Shown here: positions 1-12,186 of the stretch, in pieces
Numbering within the stretch: the first letter of the stretch is position 1
Layout of the letters: each line of letters opens with the position of its first letter
NCBI GenBank assembly: GCA_002914845.1
Contig: JXTC01000183.1
Span: forward strand, 155,599 to 219,598
DNA: 64,000 bases
DNA from: Trema orientale
Taxonomy: Eukaryota > Streptophyta > Magnoliopsida > Rosales > Cannabaceae
Direction: 5' to 3'
The notes under the pieces: generated by a model
The model's input: the letters and a program-made list of their open reading frames with translations, nothing else
Told to the model about the DNA's origin: nothing
Database searches by the model: none
Made by a program: the position numbers and the translations under genes

Positions 1-149
1 TTCGTCCAAAGAATCGTTAATAAATCACGTATCTACCATGTGGTTTTCTTCCAAAATTCCAAAAGCAAATCAATCATTAAATATTCCAACTAATCTCCAA
101 CCTCACGTTATCAGAAAAATGCTCTCTTTCTTCATCATCACTACTCCCT

Positions 150-1360
150 TCTGTCGCAAAGATTTTTGCCTATAGATATTGAGACCATTACAGCCATTCC
201 TCTTAGTTTTGGCGCTGGAGCGGATAGGGTGATTTGGCACTATGAGCACTCAGGTTGCTATTCGGTGAAGTCAGGATACCGACTTGCATTTAATGATTAT
301 TTTGATGAAGGTGCCTCTTGTTCCAGTTTCTTACAGAAATGGTGGTCCTTTGTATGGGCTAGCAAACTACCTCTGAAGATAAAAATCTTTGTATGGCAGC
401 TCTATTATGGAAGCATTCCGGTTTGTGCCAATTTGCTAAAAAGAAAAATGAAGATTGATCCCCGATGTTGCTTCTGCCGAGAAGAGGTTGAGACAATTAC
501 CCATTGTTTTTTTCAGTGTGAACAAGTTCAGCCTGTGTGGATTTGATTGGGTTGCTGGAATTTGGTAAATGTTGGGGGCGATTTGCCCATTGTTGACCTT
601 CTTTTACGTCTGTTCTCTACGTTACCTAAAGATCAGATGGACGTAGTTTGTATTTTGCTTTGGGCTATGTGGAATCGTAGAAATAATCTCCTATATAATG
701 GTGTGCTTAAGGACATCATGGATACTTTTGATTCTGCATGTTTATTCCTACTGGAATATTGAGAGTCTTCCAGCAAACTCACTGTCAGCTCGCCAAACAT
801 AGCTCTGTCCTCATCTTCTCATTGGTCTCGGCCTAGAGTCGGAGGCCTGAAACTAAACACAGATGCGGCATTTCCAACTGGAGAGAATTTTATTAGGTGT
901 GGTGGCGTTATCCGTGATGAGCATGGGTCTGTGTTAGTTTGCTGGGCTATTCGGGTTGTTGGGTGTTTTAATGTGGAAGTTGGTGAACTCATTGCTATTA
1001 GAGAGGGTCTTCGATTAGCCGTTGAATTCGGTTGCCCTTTAGCTGAGATTGAAATAGATTTACTTATTGCTGTGCATTCAATTTCTAATCCCCAGCTTTG
1101 TTCTGCTGTAGGTTTATTAGTGAGGGATATTTCCCTTCTTATTTCTTCTGCAGGTATAATTCTTGTCGCTATGTCTCTAGAAATAGAAATATGGTGGCCT
1201 ATAAACTTGCGTCCTATGCAATTATTTCTTCTTCTGATAAAATATGAGATGATGCATGTCCATATTTTATTTCTAAATTTGAAATTGCAGACCTACAGTA
1301 ATATGAACCTTTTTTCATTTAAAAAAAAATACTGCTAAAAAAAAAAAGCTTAGAGACCTA
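150..1360 (+). mobile_element. Decayed 3' end of a LINE-type non-LTR retrotransposon (zinc-knuckle RT domain plus RNase H)
   Basis: The frame from about 166 to 762 reads as the zf-RVT region at the C-terminus of plant LINE reverse transcriptases, with the motifs YSVKSGYRLA, SKLPLKIKIFVW and CCFCREEVETITHCFFQC. An in-frame stop at 544-546 splits it. In another frame, from about 826, an RNase H domain follows with the catalytic-type motifs LNTDAAF and GELIAIREGL. The upstream reverse transcriptase and endonuclease are missing, as in a 5'-truncated copy. A-rich runs near 1320-1352 may be the old poly(A) tail. The internal stop and frame change show that the copy is inactive. I did not find a convincing target-site duplication. 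Confidence 0.8.
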
Positions 1361-1632
1361 AGTGATACGTTGGGAAAAGTTTGGGGACCGAGGTAATATT
1401 AACCCTAAAATGTTTAGATAAAGAAATTTAAATAAAAGTTAAACAATGAAATTGAAGAGTGCATTTAAGCACTCCTCGTCATTTTTTGTCATTAAAAAAA
1501 AATTCTTATCCTTTTTTGTCACAAATGGAATATGGACCTTTTTTTTTTTTTTTTTGGAAGGGAAGAGTATGGATTATTCTCCACAAAACAAAAAGACCAA
1601 TAAAATGGCCCCTAATCGAAATAAAGAAAGAC

Positions 1633-1641
1633 ACGTGGGCT
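1633..1641 (+). promoter_or_regulatory. Overlapping G-box (CACGTG) and site II (TGGGCT) motif upstream of ISCA2-like gene
   Basis: CACGTG overlaps TGGGCT about 190 bp upstream of the ISCA2 start codon, and an AAACCTAACC stretch follows. TGGGCY site II elements are common in plant promoters of genes for mitochondrial and ribosomal proteins. The motifs are short, so function is inferred only from position. The rest of 1361-1824 holds T runs and the presumed 5'UTR. Confidence 0.4.
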
Positions 1642-1824
1642 AAACCTAACCCAAAATATTCACGAGGGTAAAAAAGAAAATGGAAGCACGTGAGTTGGAG
1701 GTGGAGTATGCCATTGGCCTCCTCGCCACGCGCCTGAAATCGCCATCTCATGTCCCTTATTCAAATGTAAGAAGAAGAACCCAGAAACGCAAGCTTTATA
1801 GCTTCCAAGAGTTTTAAGGCAGCC

Positions 1825-4089
1825 ATGGCGCCCAGATCGCTGATTCTTCATCGCTTCAATTCCTACGTCACAGCCCAAATCCGTAGGAACCATAGACTCC
1901 TTAGCTCCGCTTCTTCCTCTGCTCTTCACGAAGCCCCTTCTTCTTCTTCTTCTTCTTCTTCACCATCTCCATCGACGTCTCCCGATGCCGTTCATTTGAC
2001 TGAAAATTGCGTTCAAGTACTTTCTCTCTCCTTCACTATCAATTTTTTTCTGGGAAAATTTATTTGTTTATTCTGCGTTCTGGGGTTTTTTTTTTTTTTT
2101 GGGTGAATTGCTTAGATGTTTTTATCAATTTCAGATATTTATTGGATTTTCATTTCCTGGATTACGGAATAACTTTGCAATTTTTTTCCTTTGGGTACTA
2201 AGAAAATGGAAGAAAGGGATTTGAAGATGTGGAAATTTCCAATTTTTCGAAATTTTCACCTTGGGAATTAGTGAAGCGTAAGCTCTATTTAGATGATTAG
2301 TTCATTGATTTTGGCTATTGGGAGTGGTTGTGGAATTTTCTTTTACTTTAGGAACCTAAAATTTAAGAATCGTGGAATTAGATGAATTAATTATGGGACT
2401 TAGATTATGGTCAAATTTGGGTAATTTATGATACTTTTATCTCTAATGAAGAAGCACTTTTGTTTTGTAAGACATTGGCATTTGAAATTCACAATTTCTT
2501 TTCTTTGAAATCGGCCATCCTTCAGTCATCACCCTCAATTCTATTATCTAAATAATGAATGATTTTTCGGAACTTATGTTGATTCATATTTGGACTATTG
2601 ACACTTTTCGCTGTGATAACCTTGTATGTTATGTATTGCAGAGAATGAAAGAACTACATTCTAGTGAAGCATCATCAGGGGAGAAGATGCTTCGCTTGAG
2701 TGTCGAAACCGGTGGATGTTCTGGTTTCCAATATGTTTTCGATCTGGATGATAAAACCAACCCAGACGACAGGTTCTTTTTTTTCCTTTCATGATACTTA
2801 TTAACTCCAACTAGTACCCTTTATTCACTCTCATTAGAAGAAAGAGGCATTCAAATCATAAATTCTTTTCTAACTTTGCTTTCCTCTCCTTTAAATATTG
2901 CTAGGGTCTTTGAGAAGGAAGGAGTCAAATTGATTGTGGACAGTATTTCATATGATTTTGTAAAAGGGGCAACCGTTGATTATGTTGAGGAGCTTATTCG
3001 CTCTGCTTTTGTGGTAAGTCAGTTTATCTTGTTTTCTGTGTGCGCTATAGTTTATACTTCTGAAGTCTAAAAGCATATATACGTGTATTGACATTAAAAA
3101 TTGCTTTTAACTTTTTCGGTGAGCTTATTGGTCAGGGAAAAATATCTCCTGTAAACTAACCACTGCTTTCTCATTTTCTCAAAAATCATACATTAATAGA
3201 GGCTTAAGGCATATGGAAACTGTAACCTTATTTACAGGGGTATTTTGACTATCCAACATATTACTAAATTTCGGCATGCTGAACTTGACACCACTGCCTA
3301 CAGTATTTGCTGCATGGCCAAAATATGACTAGGCAATGCCATGGAGTGGACATTGCAACTAATGGCCATTGTTGGGATTGTGTTATTAGTCTTATAATTT
3401 TTTTCGAGTCCTCGACTGATTTAGGTTGAAGAAAGTGATTGTGATAGGACTTTAGGGGTAAGAATTTATATTCATCTTATGAATTTTTGGCTGAGTTCCA
3501 TGGAGAAGACTTTTTTATAGGGATTTGTATTGAGGAAAAATCTGTGGTGAAATGTTCTCCTCAATCAAAAAACAAGTGTTGTGCCTTGGACTTTTATTTT
3601 CTTGCCCCGCATCCTTTTATCCTCGTAGACTTGGATTAGTTCCATTTACCTGCTTACCATTTATTATTGTCCTAATGTGGGCATGATACTCACTCATCTA
3701 TTGAAACATAGGATAAGGCAACAATCCATCGACCTTAAATAAAATGCTGCAATTATTTGAGTTGTCTGCAAAATGGAGCAAATTACTGAAACATTTACAG
3801 TAATTCAATTGGAGCTGCGGAGGGTTGTAGTTCCACCACATTTGATGTCTTTAATATATTAAGATCTTTGAAATTGATAAGCATTTCGAGAATCTTTGTA
3901 TTTATAACTATAATGTTACTGCTTATGGTTTATACTTCATCTCCACTGGAACCATGTTACATGATTTGTAAAGTCACTTTAACGAGTCATGCATCTGAGA
4001 TTAATTTCTGGATACACCCTCAGGTGACTACGAATCCAAGTGCAGTAGGCGGCTGCAGTTGTAAAAGCTCCTTCATGGTGAAACAGTAG
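1825..4089 (+). CDS. ISCA2: Iron-sulfur assembly protein IscA-like 2, mitochondrial
   Basis: This is an A-type Fe-S carrier that passes clusters to mitochondrial [4Fe-4S] proteins. Four coding exons (1825-2016, 2642-2772, 2905-3013, 4024-4089) join in frame with GT-AG introns to give 165 aa. Residues 1-60 are Arg/Ser-rich, as in a mitochondrial presequence, and include a Ser run encoded by a TCT repeat. The IscA fold begins near residue 60. The three conserved cysteines are present: Cys90 in VETGGCSGF, and Cys155 and Cys157 in [10 protein letters not shown]. The start is the first ATG in frame with the presequence, and the length is normal for the family. Other plant ISCA classes are less similar in the stretch [12 protein letters not shown]. 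Confidence 0.93.
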
Positions 4090-4952
4090 TACTGCAATTA
4101 CTGACTATAATCTCTATCAAGCAGCGCTAAGAAGAGCTCGACTAGATTCAGCTGGATATTATGGACGAATACACCTATTTATTCGACATGATTTTTTTGA
4201 AATAAAATAACGGTTACAGAAGCACCATGCCTAGTGATTATACAATGTTATTCATGTTACAAGCGGCTTGTATTGTACCAAGTACCAAATATCGGCTATT
4301 GAGAGATATTTTCCTATGTTTTTGCTGTTGTACTTGGCTCATAGTTGGGCGTTCAGCATCTTGTATTCAAAAGTTGAAATTGGCAATTAGGGACTCTTGT
4401 TAGATTGCCCACATTTACTACACGGGGCTAAAATTTAGTGGCAAATATCTTAGAAAGTGAACTTCGGTTTGGGACATTATCTTTTATCTTAAGGGAAAAC
4501 ACCGAGTTGTCTACCACATGTTACGAACTTGTAAGACATTTCAAACGTCAATACTGATAATAAACGCCAAGTTGCCATTTGTAATACTTTGTAAACAATT
4601 AAACGCCAAACGTTTAATACAGTACTGATCATGACAATCAACTTATCAATTATGTAAGTGCGTACACAATTAACAGCCAATATCATTGAATGCTCTTAAT
4701 TCCGCAAACCCACCATCCGCAGTACTACTACATTCAAAGGCGAATGCAACCCAAAATGTGAAAAGGAATAAATAAAATATCCATTAAATGCTGCAAAATC
4801 ATACTTGTCATAGTACTGATAAAAGTAACAAACTAAACGAATCCAACAAAACAAAATTGCCACTTGAAGCAATCTAGAAAATTGTCTTAAGTCTCGCTTA
4901 AATGCTTGCTAATGTTTCCTCTCACTAGACACACTTGCATAAAGCATACGAA
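4090..4952. other. Intergenic gap between convergent genes
   Basis: This gap holds the presumed 3'UTRs of the ISCA2-like gene (+) and RPL10a (-). The sequence is AT-rich. I saw no other gene, RNA or repeat that I can support. Confidence 0.6.
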
Positions 4953-6883
4953 TTAAAAGACGCGGATTGCACTTCCCATGGTACTCTTCAGGTACAAGCA
5001 CCTCACCTATTAGCACACAACGAAAAAGAAATAGTTAGATCAAACGGTTGATATCAACGACGACAAATAAAGTGATTTGGATGAGAATTTTGATATGAAA
5101 CAAGCTATCTTCGGCTCCAATAAGATGGTAATTGGTTGAAGCTATAAATTCATGCAACTCATATTTAACATTCCAGGGAAGAAAAAACGACTTAGAAGCT
5201 TAAATACTGAAGGTCTTAAGGGCAAGGAACCAAGGATATTGAAGTAAATGCCTGCTTGATAATTTAAAAGACAGCCAATTAACTTACATTCTGCCAGTTC
5301 TTCTTCAATAGTGAAACTAGGAAATTGACACTCATTTGCACGTTCTGGAAGATCTGTTTCTCCTCCATGGATAAATTTCCAACAGCAACTCCCATGCAAA
5401 GGACCTTCTTCAGTTGGAACTTCACCATCGCTTTGGTTTCGTTAACTTTTGACTCCAACGATTCCTGATGGGTGACCAAGGTAGGAAACTTACCTGCATT
5501 TAAAAGAAAGGTGAGACAAGGATGGTAAGACAATGTTAAGGTTGACAAAGAATGAGGACCAGATTTAATAAATATATTTGCTCATGCCAAAAGTTATGAA
5601 AATTCAAAAAAAGCTCTATTCAAGGAAAAGGCAAATCATCAATTCAAAATGCTTTCACAAAGCTCAAGCAGAAAACCACAAAGATCAACATTGTAAAATT
5701 ATAATAAATACAAATTCAGGTGGTACACAACAGATAAAGTGAAGCTCAGTATGCAAATAAACAGTTCTAAAGGATATGAAAACTAATTAGCCATCAGAAA
5801 AAGAAACTACGAACAAAGAGAACAACAACCCAAATATGATGCTTGACCGAAAAATGAATCACCGGGGTAACAACTAACAGAGTTACTTGCCTGCCTTGTT
5901 AAGTCCAGGACCCAAAAGACGAGGAATTTGCTTAATTACAGCTTCAGAAGCCAAAAAAGCATGGAACTTCTTGGCGAGCTTCTTGACCAGCTTCTTGTTT
6001 TTGTTAAGCTTTTTAAGCCCTTCCACATCCATATAGTCCAATCCTATCTTTTCAGCCTATAGTATAAGAAGATAACATAATATGTCAACAAGCAAGTTGA
6101 CAATAAAACATAACCATATGTGACGTGTACACTTCACATATCACATTATATGACTGCAATAAGTTACAACTGGAAAATACAATGTTCCAATCCAATATTT
6201 CTTCTTATCATACCAACATAAGCTAAAGTGAAAATACGATTTTGCATCAGTTCAAAAGGTACAAAAATGCATAATTGTGTGAAAATCTAGACCAAAAGAA
6301 CCATTCATTTTGATAACGAGTAAGTCTACCTCTTCGACGTGTTGAGCATCACCCAGCATGCAAATCTTCATCTTGGGACGAGGAATATGAGGAAGCTTAA
6401 CAGAACCACTGAAACGTTTGTCTTTCTGGGGGTCATAGTTCTTCAAACCAATCTGAAGCTCAATGGTCTCAGTGAAGTTACGCTTTTTCTCTTTCGAATT
6501 CGTAACAATCTGGGAGATGGCCTCTCTCAGCGCATCACTCGAAAGCTTACTATTAACAATAACAAGACCAAATAAATAAATAAATAAATAAAATAAAAAT
6601 CTTTACAATATAAAAAAATCCCAAAAATAATATAATTTTTTTTCTTTTCACAATCATAACTCTACAATGCCAGAAAATATAGAACATTCCCAGATGCCAA
6701 ACAACCTATTAGAGTCGTTTAAAATGGTTACGAAGAACATGTAATGGCCTCAAAGTTTATCACAACCAAACCATCTTATACAACTAACAATCTTGTCATG
6801 TTATCCTCATTGCAAGAGGCTTAGTATTGCATTTATAAGAATACATATCACATTAATAAATCAAGAAAAAAAACTCACCTCAT
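4953..6883 (-). CDS. RPL10A: 60S ribosomal protein L10a (uL1 family)
   Basis: This is a cytosolic large-subunit protein of the L1 stalk. Five coding exons on the minus strand (6883-6879, 6549-6330, 6056-5891, 5493-5288, 5006-4953) give 216 aa, the usual plant length. Exon 1 codes only ATG AG, and exon 2 continues as [11 protein letters not shown]. Recognisable stretches are [57 protein letters not shown] and the C-terminus [13 protein letters not shown]. Intron 3 (5890-5494) appears to start with GC (AAGGCAG then GCAAGT), and no GT donor nearby keeps the frame. A further 5'UTR intron is likely because the promoter motifs lie about 240 bp upstream. Very high family conservation makes the call secure. 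Confidence 0.96.
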
Positions 6884-7122
6884 AGTTTCTTACTGCTGGT
6901 CCTCTAAAAGAAAAATAAAAGAATCTACAAAAGAAAGAAAAATCAAATATAAAAAGGTTTTAGAGTTAGAAATCAGAAACCAGAAAAACCCTAGTTAGAA
7001 TGAAGCATTCTAAGTAAAAGAGAAATAGAGCAAACCTAATGGAGAAGAAGAGAACCCCAAATACTGGTCTGCGGGCGCGGCTGAGCGAGGCAAAGAGAGC
7101 AGTGAAGAGTCGAACTTTGGCG

Positions 7123-7138
7123 CTTATAAAACCCTACA
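7123..7138 (-). promoter_or_regulatory. Telo-box-like motif next to a TATA-like box, RPL10A promoter
   Basis: On the minus strand the sequence reads TGTAGGGTTTTATAAG, which is a telo-box-like AGGGTTT joined to a TATAA element. It lies about 250 bp upstream of the RPL10A start codon. Telo-boxes are typical of plant ribosomal protein promoters. The assignment rests on motif and position only. Confidence 0.5.
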
Positions 7139-7140
7139 TA

Positions 7141-8543
7141 CGTGTTTAAGGTCGTCGCACGTGTTTAGTCATTTTATTTTATTTCATATTTTTTCGTTTT
7201 TATTTTTTCTCTCGGGGCTATGAGTTTTGGTCGTTTATCTTTCAATATGTCGTAGGGGCTCCCTAAATCACTTTTGGGGTAACATATTGTCACCAATTAC
7301 TATATTCTTCTTCTTCTTCTTTTTTTCAATTATAATAAAATGAGCTTAGGAGGGATCAATTGATAACTCATGCCATAACTGTACCTGTGGGGAAAAAAAA
7401 AATTCGTGTTTTGATCATACCTTTTCTACTAGATACGTTGTCAAAGCCTTGGAAGGAGAACAAGAAGCCAAATGGCACTATACTAACAAGATATCGAACA
7501 TGTGAATTATTTTTCACATTGACTAATTTCTTTTAGAGCAATGTTAAGTAGCATCTGTATTGCTTAGCATCACTAATAGAGACATTAGTAAGTATCACGA
7601 CTAGATTTTAAGCCCACGCATAAAATTTTGGATACATAATCCAGCTTTATCAGTGTAATGCGCTAGGTGCTAGTATTAATTCTCTGTTCTATAGAGTCAC
7701 ACGCCTTAAATCTTTACTTTCGTTTATGGAGTCGGTAGTCACACGCCTTGACCAAGATATTATAGAATTGCTCGGTACAAATTGGACATGATTACAGTAT
7801 GAATCATGGTATAGATTTTTACTCGATTTTGGTACCATTCAAATTAGATGAAGATCAGAAAAACCTTGCCACTATTAAGGTAGAAGCAACGTAGGCATAG
7901 TTCTTAAGAAGACGAGAATGACCCGGCTAGTCTATGTTAGTTCAATCCACCACTATCAAATGACCGCCGACCGGGAACAGCTGGAGGAATTTGACATACA
8001 TGTCTCACATGCATATTTTGCACCACAAACGCAGGTCTGAAACAATCTCTTTGAGGCAAGTACGATATCTTGATACATCAAAATCTCTCTAGTTGAAACT
8101 TGAAAACTTTAACAAAGAGACACATTCAGCCTTTTTTCGTCTTCACGTCATTGTTCAATTAAGTTAATAAGCATATCAGAAATCTCCCAGTACATTAATA
8201 TAACTAGTAGAAGTCGTGGAGAGTGATAAAAAAAAATTATGTTGCATAATGCTTTCATTTAACAAGAAGTTCAGGAGCATGCAAAAGTAGATCTGATAAT
8301 TGAATGCAAGAACAGGAACAAAACCAGACTAGAAGCAAACAATACAGAGCTTGTCATTGCGGCAAAAGAAATCAAATTGAGCAACAACTCCAAACTTCCA
8401 GTTCAATGTAACGATCATTAAGAGACAAGTTTAGTGCACCAAATACTTATTGCAAAAATTGGAATTGCTACAAAGTGCATAATTGCATGCTTTGACCAAA
8501 GGTATGAAAAACTACGAAATAGTCAAAGAGAGATTTAGACAAC
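7141..8543. other. Intergenic gap, RPL10A upstream to QCR9 3' end
   Basis: The sequence is AT-rich with no convincing open reading frame or RNA gene. The end next to QCR9 is probably its 3'UTR. A short phrase (cacacgcctt) occurs twice near 7690-7760. I see nothing else to annotate. Confidence 0.5.
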
Positions 8544-9771
8544 TTATTCTTCTGACTGCCTTTGTCCCAAAACTGGAATATCTTCATATCGTTTCTGCAT
8601 CAACAGAAGAAGTTTAAACTCAATCAAACTTGACACTAGTGAACAGTTCGAGCAGAAAATAATATTCAGTACTACTAAACATCTTTTCTAGTCACAATTG
8701 CTTCCTCGTAATTACCCTCCATAACAAGTTCTCGAAAATAAATGGCATCAAGAAAGACAGTAATGCTATTGGAGCTCTATGCCTAAATCAACAATAATAA
8801 CCATAATGAACAAAAGATCAACATGCCACTTATACTGACTGTGTAACTAATACAAAATTATTTCCACAATTTCCAATCATTTAGGAGCACTTAAGATGAT
8901 TACATAAAGAAGAATAAGATAGTAGTTTGGTGAAATCGCATAATTAATAATTTTATGAGCATAAGTGCGCCAAATAATATAATATGCTTACCCCAACATT
9001 ATTGTACTCCCAGAGTTTATGAACTCCATAATCCACAGCCTGCAACCAGCAAACCAAATATGGTAAATAACCCTCATGTTTAATACCTACTCTTCCTCTT
9101 TCTAAGTACAAATTTTTCGAAAACCAAATGACACAGCTAATTCGTATGTAACGATAACTTTATAGAGAGCAGGGGAGTAGAGTGGGATATGGGGAAGAAA
9201 AGCTAATGCAGTTTCATGAACACTAAAGCAATCTTAAAATTTGTACTGAAGCGATTCTATTATCAATGTTTAACAAAATCAAATCATAGATAAACTAATT
9301 GAAAAAAATTCATTCGATGAACTGAAAGAACACAGAATAAAAGGGTCTTCCAAATCCTCATAAGGTCAACCAAATCAGTATTGTGCAAATTACAACGTCA
9401 CAAAGACGAATTATAGCACCCACCAAAAAAAAAGGGCAGTATATGGAAAACGTCCACGAAAAATATTAATTTTATCCATTTCTCAATATCATAGTATACC
9501 CTTGAAATTTAATGCAAAAAAAAAAAAAAAGACCTTGGTTGGATCATTAAGCTGTATTAACAAGACATAAATCAGTTTCATTTTCTTCTCAGATTCTCGG
9601 ATTTTCTGGCAACCATGGATAATTTGGCGTGAAAGGGATAGAGAAACTCACTCTTTCGCCGAGAAAAGCACCAGCGATGACGAAGGTGACGTAGACGGAG
9701 TTCCGGCGCATAATGACTCTGTAAAGACCTTCGAAAATGCCTCCACCGTTTCTTCGAGCAGCTGATTCCAT
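8544..9771 (-). CDS. QCR9: Cytochrome b-c1 complex subunit 9 (QCR9/UCRX type)
   Basis: This is a small single-pass subunit of mitochondrial respiratory complex III. Three exons on the minus strand (9771-9652, 9039-8992, 8594-8544), all in phase 0, give 72 aa, the family's normal size. The N-terminus ESAARRNGGGIFEGLYRVIM leads into a hydrophobic membrane segment around residues 25-40 (SVYVTFVIAGAFLGE). Then come AVDYGVHKLWEYNNVG and KRYEDIPVLGQRQSEE. Reading past exon 1 gives an unrelated tail (VSFSIPFTPN), so the splice at GGCGAAAGA/GTGAGT matters. The promoter side has three TGGGCY motifs, as expected for respiratory-chain genes. Confidence 0.92.
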
Positions 9772-9949
9772 GGCGATCTGCTTAGATTCTTCAACCTCAA
9801 TCGGATCCGTGAGCTAGGGTTTCAGAGAGCTAATCCCGTTCGAATGGAATTTGGGGAAATTGATTTCTGTTTCGCTTGAGCTATATGAGACGGGTTTTGT
9901 TACAAAACGGTCCGGTTTAGAGATTGAACCGGATTGTTGCGGCTCTTCT

Positions 9950-10010
9950 GGGCCGCTTGCACGTGGGCTTCAGATATGGGTCCATGGACTTTAGAACACC
10001 CAATTGGGCC
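9950..10010 (-). promoter_or_regulatory. Cluster of three TGGGCY site II motifs upstream of QCR9
   Basis: TGGGCC at 9950-9955, TGGGCT at 9964-9969 and TGGGCC at 10005-10010 lie 180-240 bp upstream of the QCR9 start codon. Clusters of site II elements are a known mark of plant nuclear genes for oxidative phosphorylation. Function here is inferred. Confidence 0.5.
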
Positions 10011-10108
10011 ACTGTTGTTGGCTTCTCTCCCGATTTTCATCTTTTTAATTTTTCTTCTCTCTTACACTGGTGTTTGTGACACAACTTTCCTTTGGGATTA
10101 TCATCGAG

Positions 10109-10471
10109 TAGAGATGTAAATATGGGCCGAGCCAAACGGGCTGGCCCGTGACCCGCAAATTTGACCCGGGATCGGCCCATCCCAGTACTATTCACGGACA
10201 GGGCTCGGCCCGATCTTAAGGCCGGGCCGGACTGGGCCGAGGTAGTGAGCCCGATTGTCAATTTAAAAAAAAAAAAAAATTTTTTGTCGTTTTTTGTAAT
10301 TAATATTAAAAAAATAATATTTTAATAAAATAGTACCGGGCCAGTCTATAACTATCGGGCTATAAGGCCGGACCAGACCTTTTTTTTAGACTTTCGAGCC
10401 TGCCCGGCCCGGCCGAAATTTCTCTTTTGGCCTGAACGGGCCGGGCTGAGCGGCCCATATTTACAGCTCTA
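10109..10471. mobile_element. Non-autonomous hAT-like MITE, 363 bp
   Basis: The ends are inverted: TAGAGATGTAAATATGGGCC on the left, with TAGAGCTGTAAATATGGGCC read inward from the right. The flanking 8 bp are tcatcgag (10101-10108) and tcattgag (10472-10479), a 7/8 target-site duplication. An 8-bp duplication and TAGxG ends fit the hAT superfamily. The body is rich in GGCC/GGGCC with an AT core, and it codes for nothing. Confidence 0.75.
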
Positions 10472-10670
10472 TCATTGAGTGAGCTTTGTTAACTGTCTAA
10501 TTACATTAAGACCGTCTTATAATTGAATTTTGGAGGGATTTTTACAGAGTCCATATTTAAATGTATGAGGAAAAATAGGGTCCATATTCTCATTATGTAA
10601 CTAGCACAAATTTTATCGTTTTTCGTTATTAATTCAAAGGATTTTTTTAACGTATACTATTACCGCTTAG

Positions 10671-11264
10671 TAGAGATATGAATATGGGTCGCGTTTTGTA
10701 GGCCAGCCCACATTCCAAAGAAAAAGCACAATACTGGCTCGGCTCAGGCCCATATTATGTGGGCCTGAGCTTGCCCACTACATATAGCAGGGGCCAGGCT
10801 GGGCCTCAGTCATAGGTTCACATGCTTGGCCCAGCCTACATTTCTATCGACCCACATTTAATCATTCTGTATATAATTTTAAATATATTTCTTAATTAAA
10901 ATTTTAAAAATCGTAATTAAATATTTTCATTTATATACTTTTAATATTATTTATTTACTTATTTTTGTTTATTTTCAATTTATTCAAATTTTAAAATAAT
11001 ATGAATGGGTTTTAGGCCGATATTTTAAAGCATAGAACATCAACGAAATTATGCTCGCATTGTCGCCCATATCGGCCTGTATAGGCACGGTCCACTTAGG
11101 CCCGCATAAATATGACCTGGGCATGTAGGCCGTACCGGACCTCTTAATAAGAATATGGGCTAGGTCGAGCCGGTCCATATTTTTGGCAGGCCGAACCTAG
11201 ACCAGGTATAAATCCCGTATGGGCTTATCAAATGTGGGCTAACTCGGCCCACTTTACGTCTCTA
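10671..11264. mobile_element. Second hAT-like MITE of related type, 594 bp
   Basis: The left end TAGAGATATGAATATGGGTC matches the inverted right end TAGAGACGTAAAGTGGGCCG. The body is rich in GGCC-type words like the neighbour at 10109-10471. The flanking octamers ccgcttag and tctcttaa agree at 5 of 8 positions, so this copy is older. No transposase frame is present. Confidence 0.6.
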
Positions 11265-11765
11265 TCTCTTAACACCGCACTATAAGCTAATAGAGGCATA
11301 TGACATATGTGAAAATTAGAAGTGGAAGTGAGATCCAATTTGTGAAAATTAGGGCCTATACGGTATTTTTAGGGGGAAAAAAAACAAAATAGAAAAATAT
11401 GGTGCGCTTTGTTTTCTAAAAGCTTTTATAAAAAATGATATTTTTCTAATAAAATCATGCTGGAATTTTTTTAAAAACAAAAAAAAAAACAAAAACTGAC
11501 ATCCGTATTTTTGTAATTCTTTTTTATTTTTATACATAAAAGTATTAGAAATCCATCTAATTTCTATTAGTTATTAATTGGACATTGTCGTAGATAGTTG
11601 CTTCACTTTCCATTATTCTATGACATATTTGGTCTATTGGAATGGAGCTTAGAATATAATGATCATTCGTTTGCTGCTTGGACTTCAAAAAAATAAAAAT
11701 TCTTTTGAATTTTAATGATTGCTTAGACTTCAAACAAAGGAATAAAGATTCTTTTGAAATTAGTG

Positions 11766-12186
11766 ATAGGGTAAATTGTAAAAAAATACCCTAAGATTTG
11801 GGTGTTTTGTAATTTATACCCTGAATTTTGGACTATGCAAATAATACCATAAGAGTAAGCATTTTTGAAAATTAATACCCTGAGTTGACTTTTTGAATAA
11901 CTTTGAGTGGTAAAAGGTAATAACATCCTATGGATTAAGGAGAATAATAAAGTCGACTAATCCAATTTTAATAGAAGATATTATTATTTTTTCATTATTA
12001 AAATTAGTTTAAAAAGTCCAGGGTATTAATTTTCTGAAATTCTTAATCTCATGGTATTATTTTCGTTAATACTATAGTATTAATTTTCGTTAATACCATG
12101 GTATTATTTTGCAGAATTCAAATTTCAGAGTTTAAATTATAAAATACTCAAATTTCAAGATATATATATTTTTTTGCAGTTCATTT
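11766..12186. mobile_element. Foldback-type repeat made of degenerate 30-bp units
   Basis: The left part carries the phrases aaaaaataccctaagatttg and taatttataccctgaatttt. The right part carries their inverted counterparts (attattttgcagaattcaaa, aaatactcaaatttcaag). The same phrases recur at 39432-39766 and 62331-63104, so this is a family. The ends are imprecise and it codes for nothing. Confidence 0.55.
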
